Shown here: positions 46,287 through 53,253 of the stretch, one piece after another
Layout of the letters: every line of letters begins with the position of its first letter
How positions within the stretch are numbered: position 1 is the stretch's first letter
Assembly: GCA_011391255.1 (NCBI GenBank)
Contig: JAABQV010000004.1
Location: forward strand, 33,084 to 97,083
DNA: 64,000 nt
Direction of reading: 5' to 3'
Origin: Dechloromonas sp.
Lineage (GTDB): Bacteria; Pseudomonadota; Gammaproteobacteria; Burkholderiales; Rhodocyclaceae
Program-made: the position numbers and the translations under genes
The notes under the pieces: generated by a model
Told to the model about the DNA's origin: nothing
Seen by the model: only the letters and a program-made list of their open reading frames with translations
Databases searched by the model: none

Positions 46287-46607
46287 CGTCGTTTCAGGTC
46301 GTATCGGCGGCCTGGTAGTTCAAATAAAATCAGCAGCTTAGTGTTTTTACGGTGTCTCCTTGTATCTTGCTGTCTCGGTTTATTGTGGGTAATGTTGTGG
46401 GTAAATAGCCGCCATGACGACCCCTGTTTCGATCCTCTTCGCCCTCGCTGAAGGTAACAACCTGACGGCTGATGCCAAGGCAATCAAGATCGTCGGAAGA
46501 CGCCCGCTCTATATGGAACCCTCGGCTTCAACAGCTATAGAATGCCATAGCCCCGCAAGCTCTCAGCCTGTTGCCCGGAACTAATCCAATGGATTACAAT
46601 CTATCTC
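46287..46607. other. Gap between fliE and the toxin gene, with a direct repeat and a small open frame
   Basis: About 320 bases with no recognisable full gene. GTGGGTAA occurs twice in direct orientation, 12 bases apart (46385-46392 and 46397-46404). An open frame of 56 codons starts at 46414 (MTTPVSILFALAEGNNLT) and ends at 46584; I do not recognise it, and it has no clear ribosome site. Its coding-like codons suggest a truncated gene start left by an insertion or deletion. The promoter and operator of the toxin-antitoxin pair occupy 46571-46600. No terminator is obvious after fliE. Confidence 0.5.
46571..46600 (+). promoter_or_regulatory. Promoter and palindromic operator of the toxin-antitoxin pair
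   Basis: TTGCCC (46571-46576) and TACAAT (46595-46600) form a sigma-70 type promoter with an 18-base spacer. Between and overlapping the -10 is a perfect dyad, TAATCC-AAT-GGATTA (46582-46596), the expected form of an operator for the helix-turn-helix antitoxin. The toxin ATG begins only eight bases after the -10, so the transcript may be leaderless. Confidence 0.65.
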
Positions 46608-46943
46608 ATGCAAACCATTGCTGAGACGCCCGAATACATCCGCAAAGCTGAAAAGCTGTTATCGGTTGAGGAGCGCCGCGACGTATTGCACTACTTGGCA
46701 GAACATCCCCGTGGGGGCGATCTGATGGAGGGTACGGGCGGCGTTCGCAAGTTGCGTTGGTCACGCGGCAGTCGGGGTAAAAGCGGTGGTGTGCGAGTGA
46801 TCTATTATTTTCACGACGAGGCCATGCCGCTTTATCTGCTGACTCTGTTCGCCAAGAATGAACGGGCGAATTTGACCAAGGCAGAGCGGAATGACTTGTC
46901 AGATTTGGTCGGGCTGCTGGTTGCTGCCTGGCAAGAGGAGTGA
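46608..46943 (+). CDS. higB2: HigB2-like RelE-superfamily toxin
   Basis: Type II toxin of 111 residues in the RelE/HigB group, which cleave mRNA at the ribosome. The pattern NPR/HPRGGDLMEGTGGVRKLRW followed by RGKSGGVRVIYYF and LLTLFAKNERANLT is close to the HigB-2 type of Vibrio cholerae (from memory of the family; not searched). The toxin-first order and the antitoxin three bases downstream fit that group. It interrupts flagellar genes, suggesting later insertion. Confidence 0.88.
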   Translation: MQTIAETPEYIRKAEKLLSVEERRDVLHYLAEHPRGGDLMEGTGGVRKLRWSRGSRGKSGGVRVIYYFHDEAMPLYLLTLFAKNERANLTKAERNDLSDLVGLLVAAWQEE

Positions 46944-46946
46944 ATC

Positions 46947-47234
46947 ATGGGCAAAGCATTTGAGAGTATCCGTCAAGGTTTACAAGAAGCAATCGGCCAC
47001 GCGAAGGGCGAGGCTTCGGCTGTTCGCACCTATCGCCCCCGGTCGGTTGATGTCAAGGCGTTGCGCAATCGCGTTGCCATGACCCAAGAGCAGTTCGCCG
47101 CGCGATTTGGCTTTTCGGTGGCGACACTCCGGCATTGGGAGCGCGGTGATCGAAATCCGCAAGGACCGGCGCTCGTCCTGTTGAACGTGATCGACAAGAA
47201 CCCAGCCGCGGTGTTAAGTGCCCTCGCGGCCTAG
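46947..47234 (+). CDS. higA2: HigA2-like helix-turn-helix antitoxin
   Basis: Antitoxin of 95 residues. The N-terminal ~35 residues look flexible and would wrap the toxin; the rest is an Xre-type helix-turn-helix (RNRVAMTQEQFAARFGFSVA, then TLRHWERGDRNPQGPALVLL). This N-terminal neutralising, C-terminal DNA-binding order matches HigA2. It follows the toxin by three bases and probably represses the shared promoter through the dyad at 46582-46596. Confidence 0.9.
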   Translation: MGKAFESIRQGLQEAIGHAKGEASAVRTYRPRSVDVKALRNRVAMTQEQFAARFGFSVATLRHWERGDRNPQGPALVLLNVIDKNPAAVLSALAA

Positions 47235-47272
47235 ATGCCCATTAGATTCCTGAGGGTATCGCTCGTCGTTGT

Positions 47273-47303
47273 CGGCAAATTGCCGGATGTGTTATCTGAT
47301 AAC
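47273..47303. other. Two adjacent perfect dyads after the toxin-antitoxin pair
   Basis: CGGCAA-A-TTGCCG (47273-47285) and GTTATC-T-GATAAC (47291-47303) lie in the convergent gap between the antitoxin gene and ycgR. The one-base centres make protein-binding sites more likely than RNA hairpins. No T tract follows, so a terminator role is not supported. Confidence 0.4.
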
Positions 47304-47364
47304 CGTTGTTGCACCTTCGATCTGGGCTGTTATTGCCGTCACAGTACGTGATGAACTTTCAGGT

Positions 47365-48150
47365 TTAAAGCGCGCTGGCCCGTGCCTTGCGTTCGCGCTC
47401 CAATCGAGTGATGTAGCGCTCAATCAATGTCAACCTGGTACCCGGCAAGCTGACAAATTCGCAACCGAGGCGAAGTTGTTGATCGCCTTCGGCAAGTTCA
47501 ATTTTAGATATTTCGCGAACCCGCAAATTGACCGAGAGTACGTTTTCTCCGGGAATTTCAAGTCGGCAATCTTGAAACAGCTCTCCCAGTTCAAATTTTT
47601 CTGCCTGACTGACCTTGCCGATCAGGCTGAGGCCGCCACCGCTGATATCAAACAGCGGTAGATAAAACACTTCAATATTGCTCTCCCGTTTCGCGGCAAA
47701 TTTGCAGCGTAAAGACGGGGCGTGCGGTGTTTCAAGGCGGAAAAATTCACGGCGTTGCAGACGCAGGATGCTGCTGGGTAGTGCTGTCGAGAAAGCTGGT
47801 TTGCCCGCAATGGTGTTTTTTTGAAGAGCCGGCAGGCGAATTTGTATTTTTACTTTGTTTAGCGTTACAGAAAGTGTCACCTGTTGCATTTGGACGGCTT
47901 GCTGATTGAGCGCTGGTTGGTTGGATGGATCAAGAAAAATCTGCCCTGAATCCTCGTTGACCGCAACAATCGCGCTTAAAAAAAACTGATCTCCCGCATC
48001 AAGATAAACCGTAATAACGGAACGATGCCGCTCCAGTGCCCGGAGCGTAGTCAGAATCTCAATCGGATTGCGGATAAGGTACTGGCCGTATGTTTCGGGC
48101 TGGTCTATTTCAAATACGGGTACTGAAGAATCTTCGTGGGCGGATTTCAT
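47365..48150 (-). CDS. ycgR: YcgR-type flagellar brake protein with PilZ domain
   Basis: Binds cyclic di-GMP and slows or biases the flagellar motor. From the ATG at 48150 the protein is 261 residues: an N-terminal YcgR domain and a C-terminal PilZ domain. The two c-di-GMP motifs are visible as RREFFR (RxxxR) and DISGGG (D/NxSxxG). A longer frame to 48300 would run back into the upstream gene, so the internal ATG is preferred. It is the last gene of the fliC unit, 34 bases after the FlhB-like gene. Confidence 0.92.
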   Translation of the reverse strand: MKSAHEDSSVPVFEIDQPETYGQYLIRNPIEILTTLRALERHRSVITVYLDAGDQFFLSAIVAVNEDSGQIFLDPSNQPALNQQAVQMQQVTLSVTLNKVKIQIRLPALQKNTIAGKPAFSTALPSSILRLQRREFFRLETPHAPSLRCKFAAKRESNIEVFYLPLFDISGGGLSLIGKVSQAEKFELGELFQDCRLEIPGENVLSVNLRVREISKIELAEGDQQLRLGCEFVSLPGTRLTLIERYITRLERERKARASAL

Positions 48151-48184
48151 TGAATTGAGTCGCTTCAAAATCGCTAAGACGGAT

Positions 48185-48490
48185 TTAAGGGAGTATCGAC
48201 GCTGCCGCCGGCCCTGTCGTGTCTCCATGTTCAATGCGATAGAGCCAGGCCAGCAATTCGGCGATAGCCATGTATAACTGCGGCGGGATATGTTCGTCAA
48301 TATTTACTTGGGTTAGCAGCGCCACAAGTTCAGGTGACTCATGCACATAAACGCCATGCTCCTTTGCCTTGGAGATGATCTGTTGCGCGATCAGCCCCTT
48401 GCCCTTGGCCACTACGCGCGGAGCCGCATCTGTCTGGCTGTAGGCGAGAGCGATGGCCTCGCGGGCCGCGTTATTCGGCGGGTTGGGCAT
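48185..48490 (-). CDS. Stand-alone FlhB C-terminal domain protein (EscU/YscU/FlhB family)
   Basis: A 101-residue protein matching only the cytoplasmic C-terminal domain of FlhB, the part produced after autocleavage: IALAYSQTDAAPRVVAKGKG, then IPPQLYMAIAELLAWLYRIE. Compare flhB itself (VALSYKNGMAAPRVVAKGMG). The NPTH cleavage motif is absent; the protein starts MPNPPNNAAREAIAL. It overlaps the end of a FliK-like gene by 20 bases. Such proteins (FlhX or FlhB2 in some bacteria) may substitute for or compete with the FlhB C-domain in substrate switching; that is inference here. Confidence 0.88.
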   Translation of the reverse strand: MPNPPNNAAREAIALAYSQTDAAPRVVAKGKGLIAQQIISKAKEHGVYVHESPELVALLTQVNIDEHIPPQLYMAIAELLAWLYRIEHGDTTGPAAASILP

Positions 48491-49847
48491 GCTGGATGAA
48501 GAGTTTGCTCAAGCTCAGGCCCGCCGATTCAAACTGTCCGCGCAGCTGGTTTGCACGCTCTTTTAATTGTGTTTCGCTCACTTCAGTATCGGTGTTGATA
48601 GCAATGGCAACTTCGCCATTGGGGCGCAACTGCAATACTGCGTCGATTCCACCCAGCATGGGGAGCGAGAGTTTGAGGCGGGTTTGCCATTGCGCTGTTT
48701 CTGCATCCTGAGCCTGCGCATTCGCCGGGTTTTCACCAATCTCCCACCACATCTGTTGGCCCGGCCAGACCTGACCTTGCCAGGCAAAATTCTGGCTGGC
48801 AAGGCCATCGAGTTGTTGTTGAACGATGGACGTTAACTCGCGCGGAATCGGGCTACCGGGTTGAATGCTGGCGTTGGCTTGTTCGTTAGCCCGCGCTAAC
48901 GGCTGCGGTGTATTTCCCGTTTCCAGCTTTGCGCTCGCCAGAGTTTGGGGCTCGCTGCCTAAGGGAAGTTGGGCGTTTGTGGGAGGTGCTGATGCTGCTT
49001 GCTCCGGGCGCTGCGCGGTTGACGTACCCAGGTCTCTCGGCAACTGAAGTAACCCTGCCCCCGACGTGTTGTAAGCAAAATTCAGTTTATTCTGAACCAG
49101 GGCGTTTGGTTCAAGCAGAGTTGCCAGTTGGGATTTGATCAGGGGCTCGGTGCCGGGGAGCGTGCTCATCGGTACGTTGCTGTTGGAGGGGTTTTTCCCC
49201 TCAAAAACGCCGTTGACCGCAACAGTGATGGGCAGTGGTGAAAATTTGGCTTGCGGTTCCTGGCGTAAAGCCTCGGTGGGTAATTGTCCGGCCACCCACT
49301 TAGCCTGATGCGCTTCGTAAAACATGCCGCTTTGGGATAGTGCTTGTTTTAACACTGGCGCCAGTTCTGCTGCATTTTTCGGCATGGTTGTCACCAATGC
49401 CTGATTGCCATTCAAGGGCGCGGCAGGGGCGCGCTTGCCCTCGCCATCTATGCCACTCATCAGGGTGCCAATCAGTTTGGCGGTTGAGCTAAAGGTTGTT
49501 GGTACCGATTCTTGCCCGACTTTAGCGGCCGCGCTTTCGGTGCGGTTGGCAACGAAGGCTAAAGTCAGCTTACCGTCGCTTTCGGTAACTTCAAGCTCAA
49601 TGCTGTCGCCGGCCTTGGCAGCAAAGGGCAAGGCTAGGGTGATGTCGCGCTGGCCAACGATGGCGCGGTAATTGCCGTTGGGCAAAAGCGCCTGAATTTC
49701 TGCCAAAACTCGCTGGCCAGGTACCAGATTGCTGAGAACATCGGCAATCTTTTGCGCAGCCACGACTGGCAACGTCTGCGCATTCGCTGTCGATTGCTGG
49801 TCTGGCAGGATCAGACGCAGACTACTAGCAACGTCGGGCGGGATCAT
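48471..49847 (-). CDS. Second FliK-like hook-length control protein
   Basis: A 458-residue protein with a long Gln/Ala/Pro-rich body and a C-terminal domain like the FliK hook-length domain (LKLSLPMLGGIDAVLQLRPN, then LRGQFESAGLSLSKLFIQHA). It is distinct from fliK at 36568-37890. It overlaps fliT by four bases and the FlhB-C-domain gene by 20, so all three are probably translated together. Pairing of a FliK-like and a FlhB-C-like protein mirrors the known FliK-FlhB switch contact. Function in this organism is not known. Confidence 0.82.
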   Translation of the reverse strand: MIPPDVASSLRLILPDQQSTANAQTLPVVAAQKIADVLSNLVPGQRVLAEIQALLPNGNYRAIVGQRDITLALPFAAKAGDSIELEVTESDGKLTLAFVANRTESAAAKVGQESVPTTFSSTAKLIGTLMSGIDGEGKRAPAAPLNGNQALVTTMPKNAAELAPVLKQALSQSGMFYEAHQAKWVAGQLPTEALRQEPQAKFSPLPITVAVNGVFEGKNPSNSNVPMSTLPGTEPLIKSQLATLLEPNALVQNKLNFAYNTSGAGLLQLPRDLGTSTAQRPEQAASAPPTNAQLPLGSEPQTLASAKLETGNTPQPLARANEQANASIQPGSPIPRELTSIVQQQLDGLASQNFAWQGQVWPGQQMWWEIGENPANAQAQDAETAQWQTRLKLSLPMLGGIDAVLQLRPNGEVAIAINTDTEVSETQLKERANQLRGQFESAGLSLSKLFIQHAQPAE

Positions 49848-50197
49848 TCTGTATACGAGGTGTTCGTTAAGGGAGTCAGTGCCTTAACCAAGGGTGCGAT
49901 TTGTTCCTTGCGTTCGGAACAGCATTCGATGGCAGAGTCAAGCATCGTTAAAACTTGCTCTACTTGCTTGCTATCGCTCGGCCTTAAGATTGAAAAACGC
50001 GTTGCTTCCAGCACTGGAAGCAAGTCTTTGGTTAGTCTTTCTATTTGATCCCATTCGCTATTTTGCACGACATCCAGCAACGATTGCAGCGAATCAGTGA
50101 GTTGCACAAGGTTGAGTCGTTGGCTAGGGCTGCTGATCAGAGCTTTGGCTCCCAATTTGAGTTGAGCCTTGGCCGATTTCTCGCCAAGCACCGCCAA
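49844..50197 (-). CDS. fliT: FliT-like flagellar chaperone
   Basis: Small helical protein directly after fliS, where fliT (chaperone for FliD) usually sits. The segment LVQLTDSLQSLLDVVQNSEWDQIERL resembles the first FliT helices in spacing (W-D near residue 50). The start is unclear: the frame opens with TTG at 50197, overlapping fliS by 74 bases; TTG at 50155 or GTG at 50107 would remove most or all of the overlap. The family is weakly conserved, so the call rests on helix pattern and gene order. Confidence 0.7.
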   Translation of the reverse strand: MAVLGEKSAKAQLKLGAKALISSPSQRLNLVQLTDSLQSLLDVVQNSEWDQIERLTKDLLPVLEATRFSILRPSDSKQVEQVLTMLDSAIECCSERKEQIAPLVKALTPLTNTSYTE

Positions 50198-50546
50198 TTT
50201 CTCTGATTAGCCCCTGCACTTCGCGAATAGCTGCGGCATCCTTATGGATGTTGGCGTGTACGAGACGAGAAACCATATAGTCGTAGAGCGCTTTGAGATT
50301 GTTTGCCAACTCACCGCCACGTTCCACATCCAGGCTGGCCGACAGTCCACTAAGAATGATATCCACTGCTTTTAAGATTGAATCAGATTTTCCCTTGAAG
50401 TCATTTTCTGCCAAGCGTATCTGAGCCTGCTGCAAAGCACTATCAACCCCATCGAATAAAAGCACAATCAGGCGATGCGGATCTGCACCGCGAACATCAG
50501 ACTCAATGCCAACTTGTTGATATGAAGCGATAGGGCTAGAAAACAT
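50124..50546 (-). CDS. fliS: FliS, flagellin export chaperone
   Basis: Binds the flagellin C-terminus in the cytosol. The 140 residues show the family start (YQQVGIESDVRGADPHRLIV) and the helical core (LLFDGVDSALQQAQIRLAEN). It lies 68 bases after fliD in the fliC unit. Confidence 0.97.
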   Translation of the reverse strand: MFSSPIASYQQVGIESDVRGADPHRLIVLLFDGVDSALQQAQIRLAENDFKGKSDSILKAVDIILSGLSASLDVERGGELANNLKALYDYMVSRLVHANIHKDAAAIREVQGLIREIGGAWREIGQGSTQIGSQSSDQQP

Positions 50547-50614
50547 GGATTAGCGGTCGAGTTGAATGGACGAGTATGTTAGCAAAAAGGGGTTGAGATG
50601 TTTGTAGGAAAACG

Positions 50615-51958
50615 TTATTTTTGGAGCGCGGCGATCTGTTGCGTCAGATAGCTGCTGGTAGTTTGCATTGAACTGACCAAAGTATCGAGGGCAGTAAACT
50701 GTGCGCGGTAACGTTTCTCGACAAGCGCCACCCGGACCTCCATTTTTTCCTGGCTGTCTTGATAGCGTCTGACGCTGGAATCAAGATTGCTCAAGCGGTT
50801 AGTCACTGCACCATTTGAAGCCAGCATAGCAGTGACCTGATCGCCAAATGACTTGCCATAGGCATTAAGGTTCTTTATCACGTCGGTAGGAGATGTTTTG
50901 ACGGCAGTATTCAGGACGGCAGTATCCAGTGATAGCAAACCTGTTTGCTGCATGGTGATACCGATTGAAGAAAGTGTTTTCAACGTGGCGCTGCTTAGTT
51001 CGGTCGGCACGGTGGTTCTGGCGGTGCCCAATGTATTGAGCACCGAACGCGTCGCACTATCACCGCTAAAGGCTTGGCCAACTTTCGTTGTTGTGTTGTA
51101 GCCACTATTCGATTTGATCAGCGTTGCCACTGCATTGTAACTATCGACAAATGCCTGCGCCGCAGTAGTGATTTTGGCGCTGTCGTTTTGTACGGAAACG
51201 GTTGACGTGCCGAGTTTGACAGCCGTTAAGTTAAGCCCACTAATGTTCGAAAAGTTATTGGTGCTGGAGGTGATGTTGATGCCGTCAATTTTCAACATAG
51301 CATCCTGGGCGACTGTACGATTCAGGCCAACGGTTGTTGTGTCGAAACTTGCCAGAGATGCCTGGCTGCCAGAAGCAGTAAGGCTTGACGCCATCGAAAA
51401 TCCATTGCTGGCGCCTGATTTGTCACCGGTCAATATCATGCGCTGCTTGCCAGCTGAGTCGGTAATTACGGTTGCCGTAACACCAACTTGAGCGTTGTTG
51501 ATTGCAGTGCTTACGTCCTGCAGGGAAGAGGTTGCGCCACTCAGGCTGATGGTGGCAGCGGCGACGCCGCCGACCGTAAAGTTGATGTCGCCCGGGCCAA
51601 ATGTGCTGCCGGCAGTGTAGGCGATCGAAAAACTTTTCTGGTTGCCGGCGAGTTGCGCCACTTCCATGCCATATGTGCCCACTGCTGCCGTATAGTTTGC
51701 GCTGGCAGCGATCACAGCAGTGTCGCTTGATGTGGCGCTTAAAGCGGAGAGGCGGGAGGGGTACTGCAGTGTCTCTGACGCAGTTTTTAATGCGTCAAGC
51801 TTGGATTTTAGAGTGCCGTAAAGGGAAATCTTGTTGTTGGCAGCCGCAATCTGGGTGTCCAGCGCTCTAATTGGTGCTCGCTCGGCATTGATTATGCTGG
51901 TCAGCATGGATTGTAGATCCACACCGGTGCCGATTCCCAGAGAACTGGTGGTTGCCAT
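50615..51958 (-). CDS. fliD: FliD, filament cap protein
   Basis: Caps the filament and drives flagellin folding at the tip. The 447 residues have the N-terminal signature (SSLGIGTGVDLQSMLTSIIN) and the C-terminal helical region (RYRAQFTALDTLVSSMQTTS). Length is normal. It lies 18 bases after flaG. Confidence 0.97.
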   Translation of the reverse strand: MATTSSLGIGTGVDLQSMLTSIINAERAPIRALDTQIAAANNKISLYGTLKSKLDALKTASETLQYPSRLSALSATSSDTAVIAASANYTAAVGTYGMEVAQLAGNQKSFSIAYTAGSTFGPGDINFTVGGVAAATISLSGATSSLQDVSTAINNAQVGVTATVITDSAGKQRMILTGDKSGASNGFSMASSLTASGSQASLASFDTTTVGLNRTVAQDAMLKIDGINITSSTNNFSNISGLNLTAVKLGTSTVSVQNDSAKITTAAQAFVDSYNAVATLIKSNSGYNTTTKVGQAFSGDSATRSVLNTLGTARTTVPTELSSATLKTLSSIGITMQQTGLLSLDTAVLNTAVKTSPTDVIKNLNAYGKSFGDQVTAMLASNGAVTNRLSNLDSSVRRYQDSQEKMEVRVALVEKRYRAQFTALDTLVSSMQTTSSYLTQQIAALQK

Positions 51959-51976
51959 CGCGATTTCCCTCTGTCG

Positions 51977-52354
51977 TTACGCCTTGTCCCTGATCAAAAG
52001 ACCCTGCAGTTTGTCCAGGGCCCGGGCGATCGCCACCGCTTCTTCCGATGGGAATTGCCGGATGATCTGCTTGGTCTGGCTGTCCGTGATCTTAACAATT
52101 TGGGAACCCGATGTGTCGTCAATCGAAAAACTGAGTTCCGATTGCCTGGAGGAAACGAATTCGGCAATTTTTTCAACGGCTTGCTTGACTTCAAGCTTCT
52201 CGGGTGATTTTTCGCGCGGCTTCTCAACTGCTTGAGAAAGCTTGACCAGTTCAGGCGCCTTGCTGGCAACGGCTGGCTGGCGTGTTGCGACAGCAGCCTC
52301 AGGCAAGGGCGCGCGTGGTGGTGAATTTACGTTACTGATGAGATTGGTGGTCAT
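51977..52354 (-). CDS. flaG: FlaG family protein
   Basis: A 125-residue protein between fliC and fliD, the usual FlaG position. The C-terminal FlaG domain is clear (ELSFSIDDTSGSQIVKITDS, then IRQFPSEEAVAIARALDKL). The N-terminal half is Pro/Ala/Lys-rich and probably disordered. Family members influence filament length in other polarly flagellated bacteria. Confidence 0.92.
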   Translation of the reverse strand: MTTNLISNVNSPPRAPLPEAAVATRQPAVASKAPELVKLSQAVEKPREKSPEKLEVKQAVEKIAEFVSSRQSELSFSIDDTSGSQIVKITDSQTKQIIRQFPSEEAVAIARALDKLQGLLIRDKA

Positions 52355-52433
52355 TTTCGGCTCCTAACGAGAAGGATGCAGCAGCCTGATCCAAGCCACT
52401 GCACCCTTTTTCGAAGTTTGAGGCAGTAGCCTA

Positions 52434-53108
52434 TTAACGCAACAGAGTCAGCACGTTTTGCGGGATGGCATTGGCCTGAGCGACCATCGCCGTACCTGCT
52501 TGCTGGAGAATCTGGAAGCGTGAAAGATTCGAGGTTTCCTGGGCAAAGTCGGCATCCATGATCCGGCTGCGGGCTGCTTGCTGGTTTTCGTAGCTGACGC
52601 GCTTGGACTGAATAGCGAACTCGGCGTTGTTCATGATTGAACCCGCAGTGGTACGAGCGTCCGATACGCTAGTCAGAGTAGCTTCATTCGCGCCTGATGT
52701 TACCGCTACAAGCGCGGTACTCGTTCCACCGAATTTGGCGATTGCGGTGTTGGCATCTGTCTGAACCGTTGATGCTTGTGTGACGAGTAGGTTGATTTCA
52801 GCAGTGCCACCACCCATTTCGGTCAGTTCCATGATACGGGCGACAATGTCGCCCACTACCGACAGAGCGCCGTCGGTGATTTGTGCGGACGATATCTTGT
52901 CGCCTTCTTTGCGGATCTGAACGGCGGTAACGCGAGCGGCGGCGTCGATCTTCATGCCAGAGGCCAAGCCAGTGGCATCATCGCGAGCAGAGTTAACTCG
53001 AAGACCGGAAGAGAGCCGCTCAAGGGCGCTACGCAAACCAAGGCTATTCTTGGCAAGATTGGTTTGGGCGTTGAGTGAGTAGGTGTTGGTGTTGATCGTT
53101 GATGACAT
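52434..53108 (-). CDS. fliC: FliC, short flagellin
   Basis: Filament subunit of only 224 residues. Both terminal domains needed for polymerisation are present: N-terminus (TNTYSLNAQTNLAKNSLGLR, LERLSSGLRVNSARDDATGL) and C-terminus (ARSRIMDADFAQETSNLSRF, then ILQQAGTAMVAQANAIPQNV). The surface D2/D3 domains are missing. So is the usual segment after the first D1 helix; a Ser/Thr/Ala-rich link of ~55 residues replaces it. Start ATG at 53108 with GGAGAA upstream. It heads an eight-gene unit and has a sigma-28 promoter. Confidence 0.95.
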   Translation of the reverse strand: MSSTINTNTYSLNAQTNLAKNSLGLRSALERLSSGLRVNSARDDATGLASGMKIDAAARVTAVQIRKEGDKISSAQITDGALSVVGDIVARIMELTEMGGGTAEINLLVTQASTVQTDANTAIAKFGGTSTALVAVTSGANEATLTSVSDARTTAGSIMNNAEFAIQSKRVSYENQQAARSRIMDADFAQETSNLSRFQILQQAGTAMVAQANAIPQNVLTLLR

Positions 53109-53205
53109 GATATTTCTCCTGGTGTGGTTTGCATTCGATGCAGTTACAGGCGATTACCGCTTTCTGCTGCACCGTTGATACTGAATTCATTTGGTGACAA
53201 GTTCT

Positions 53206-53232
53206 CTAACGACATCTCAGGGGCAAACTTTA
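53206..53232 (-). promoter_or_regulatory. Sigma-28 promoter for fliC
   Basis: On the minus strand TAAAGTTT (plus 53225-53232) is the exact -35 consensus. Eleven bases follow, then GTCGTTAG (plus 53206-53213). The leader to the fliC ATG is about 90 bases. The element begins only 22 bases after the stop of the upstream glycosyltransferase gene. Confidence 0.85.
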
Positions 53233-53253
53233 GGAGAATTTTTGGTAATGCGA

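Noticed and set aside
52393..52432. Dyad after fliC (AAGCCACTGC and GCAGTAGCCT) as a terminator.
   Set aside because: The loop is 20 bases, two pairs are wobble and no T run follows on the minus strand, so fliC-flaG read-through remains likely.
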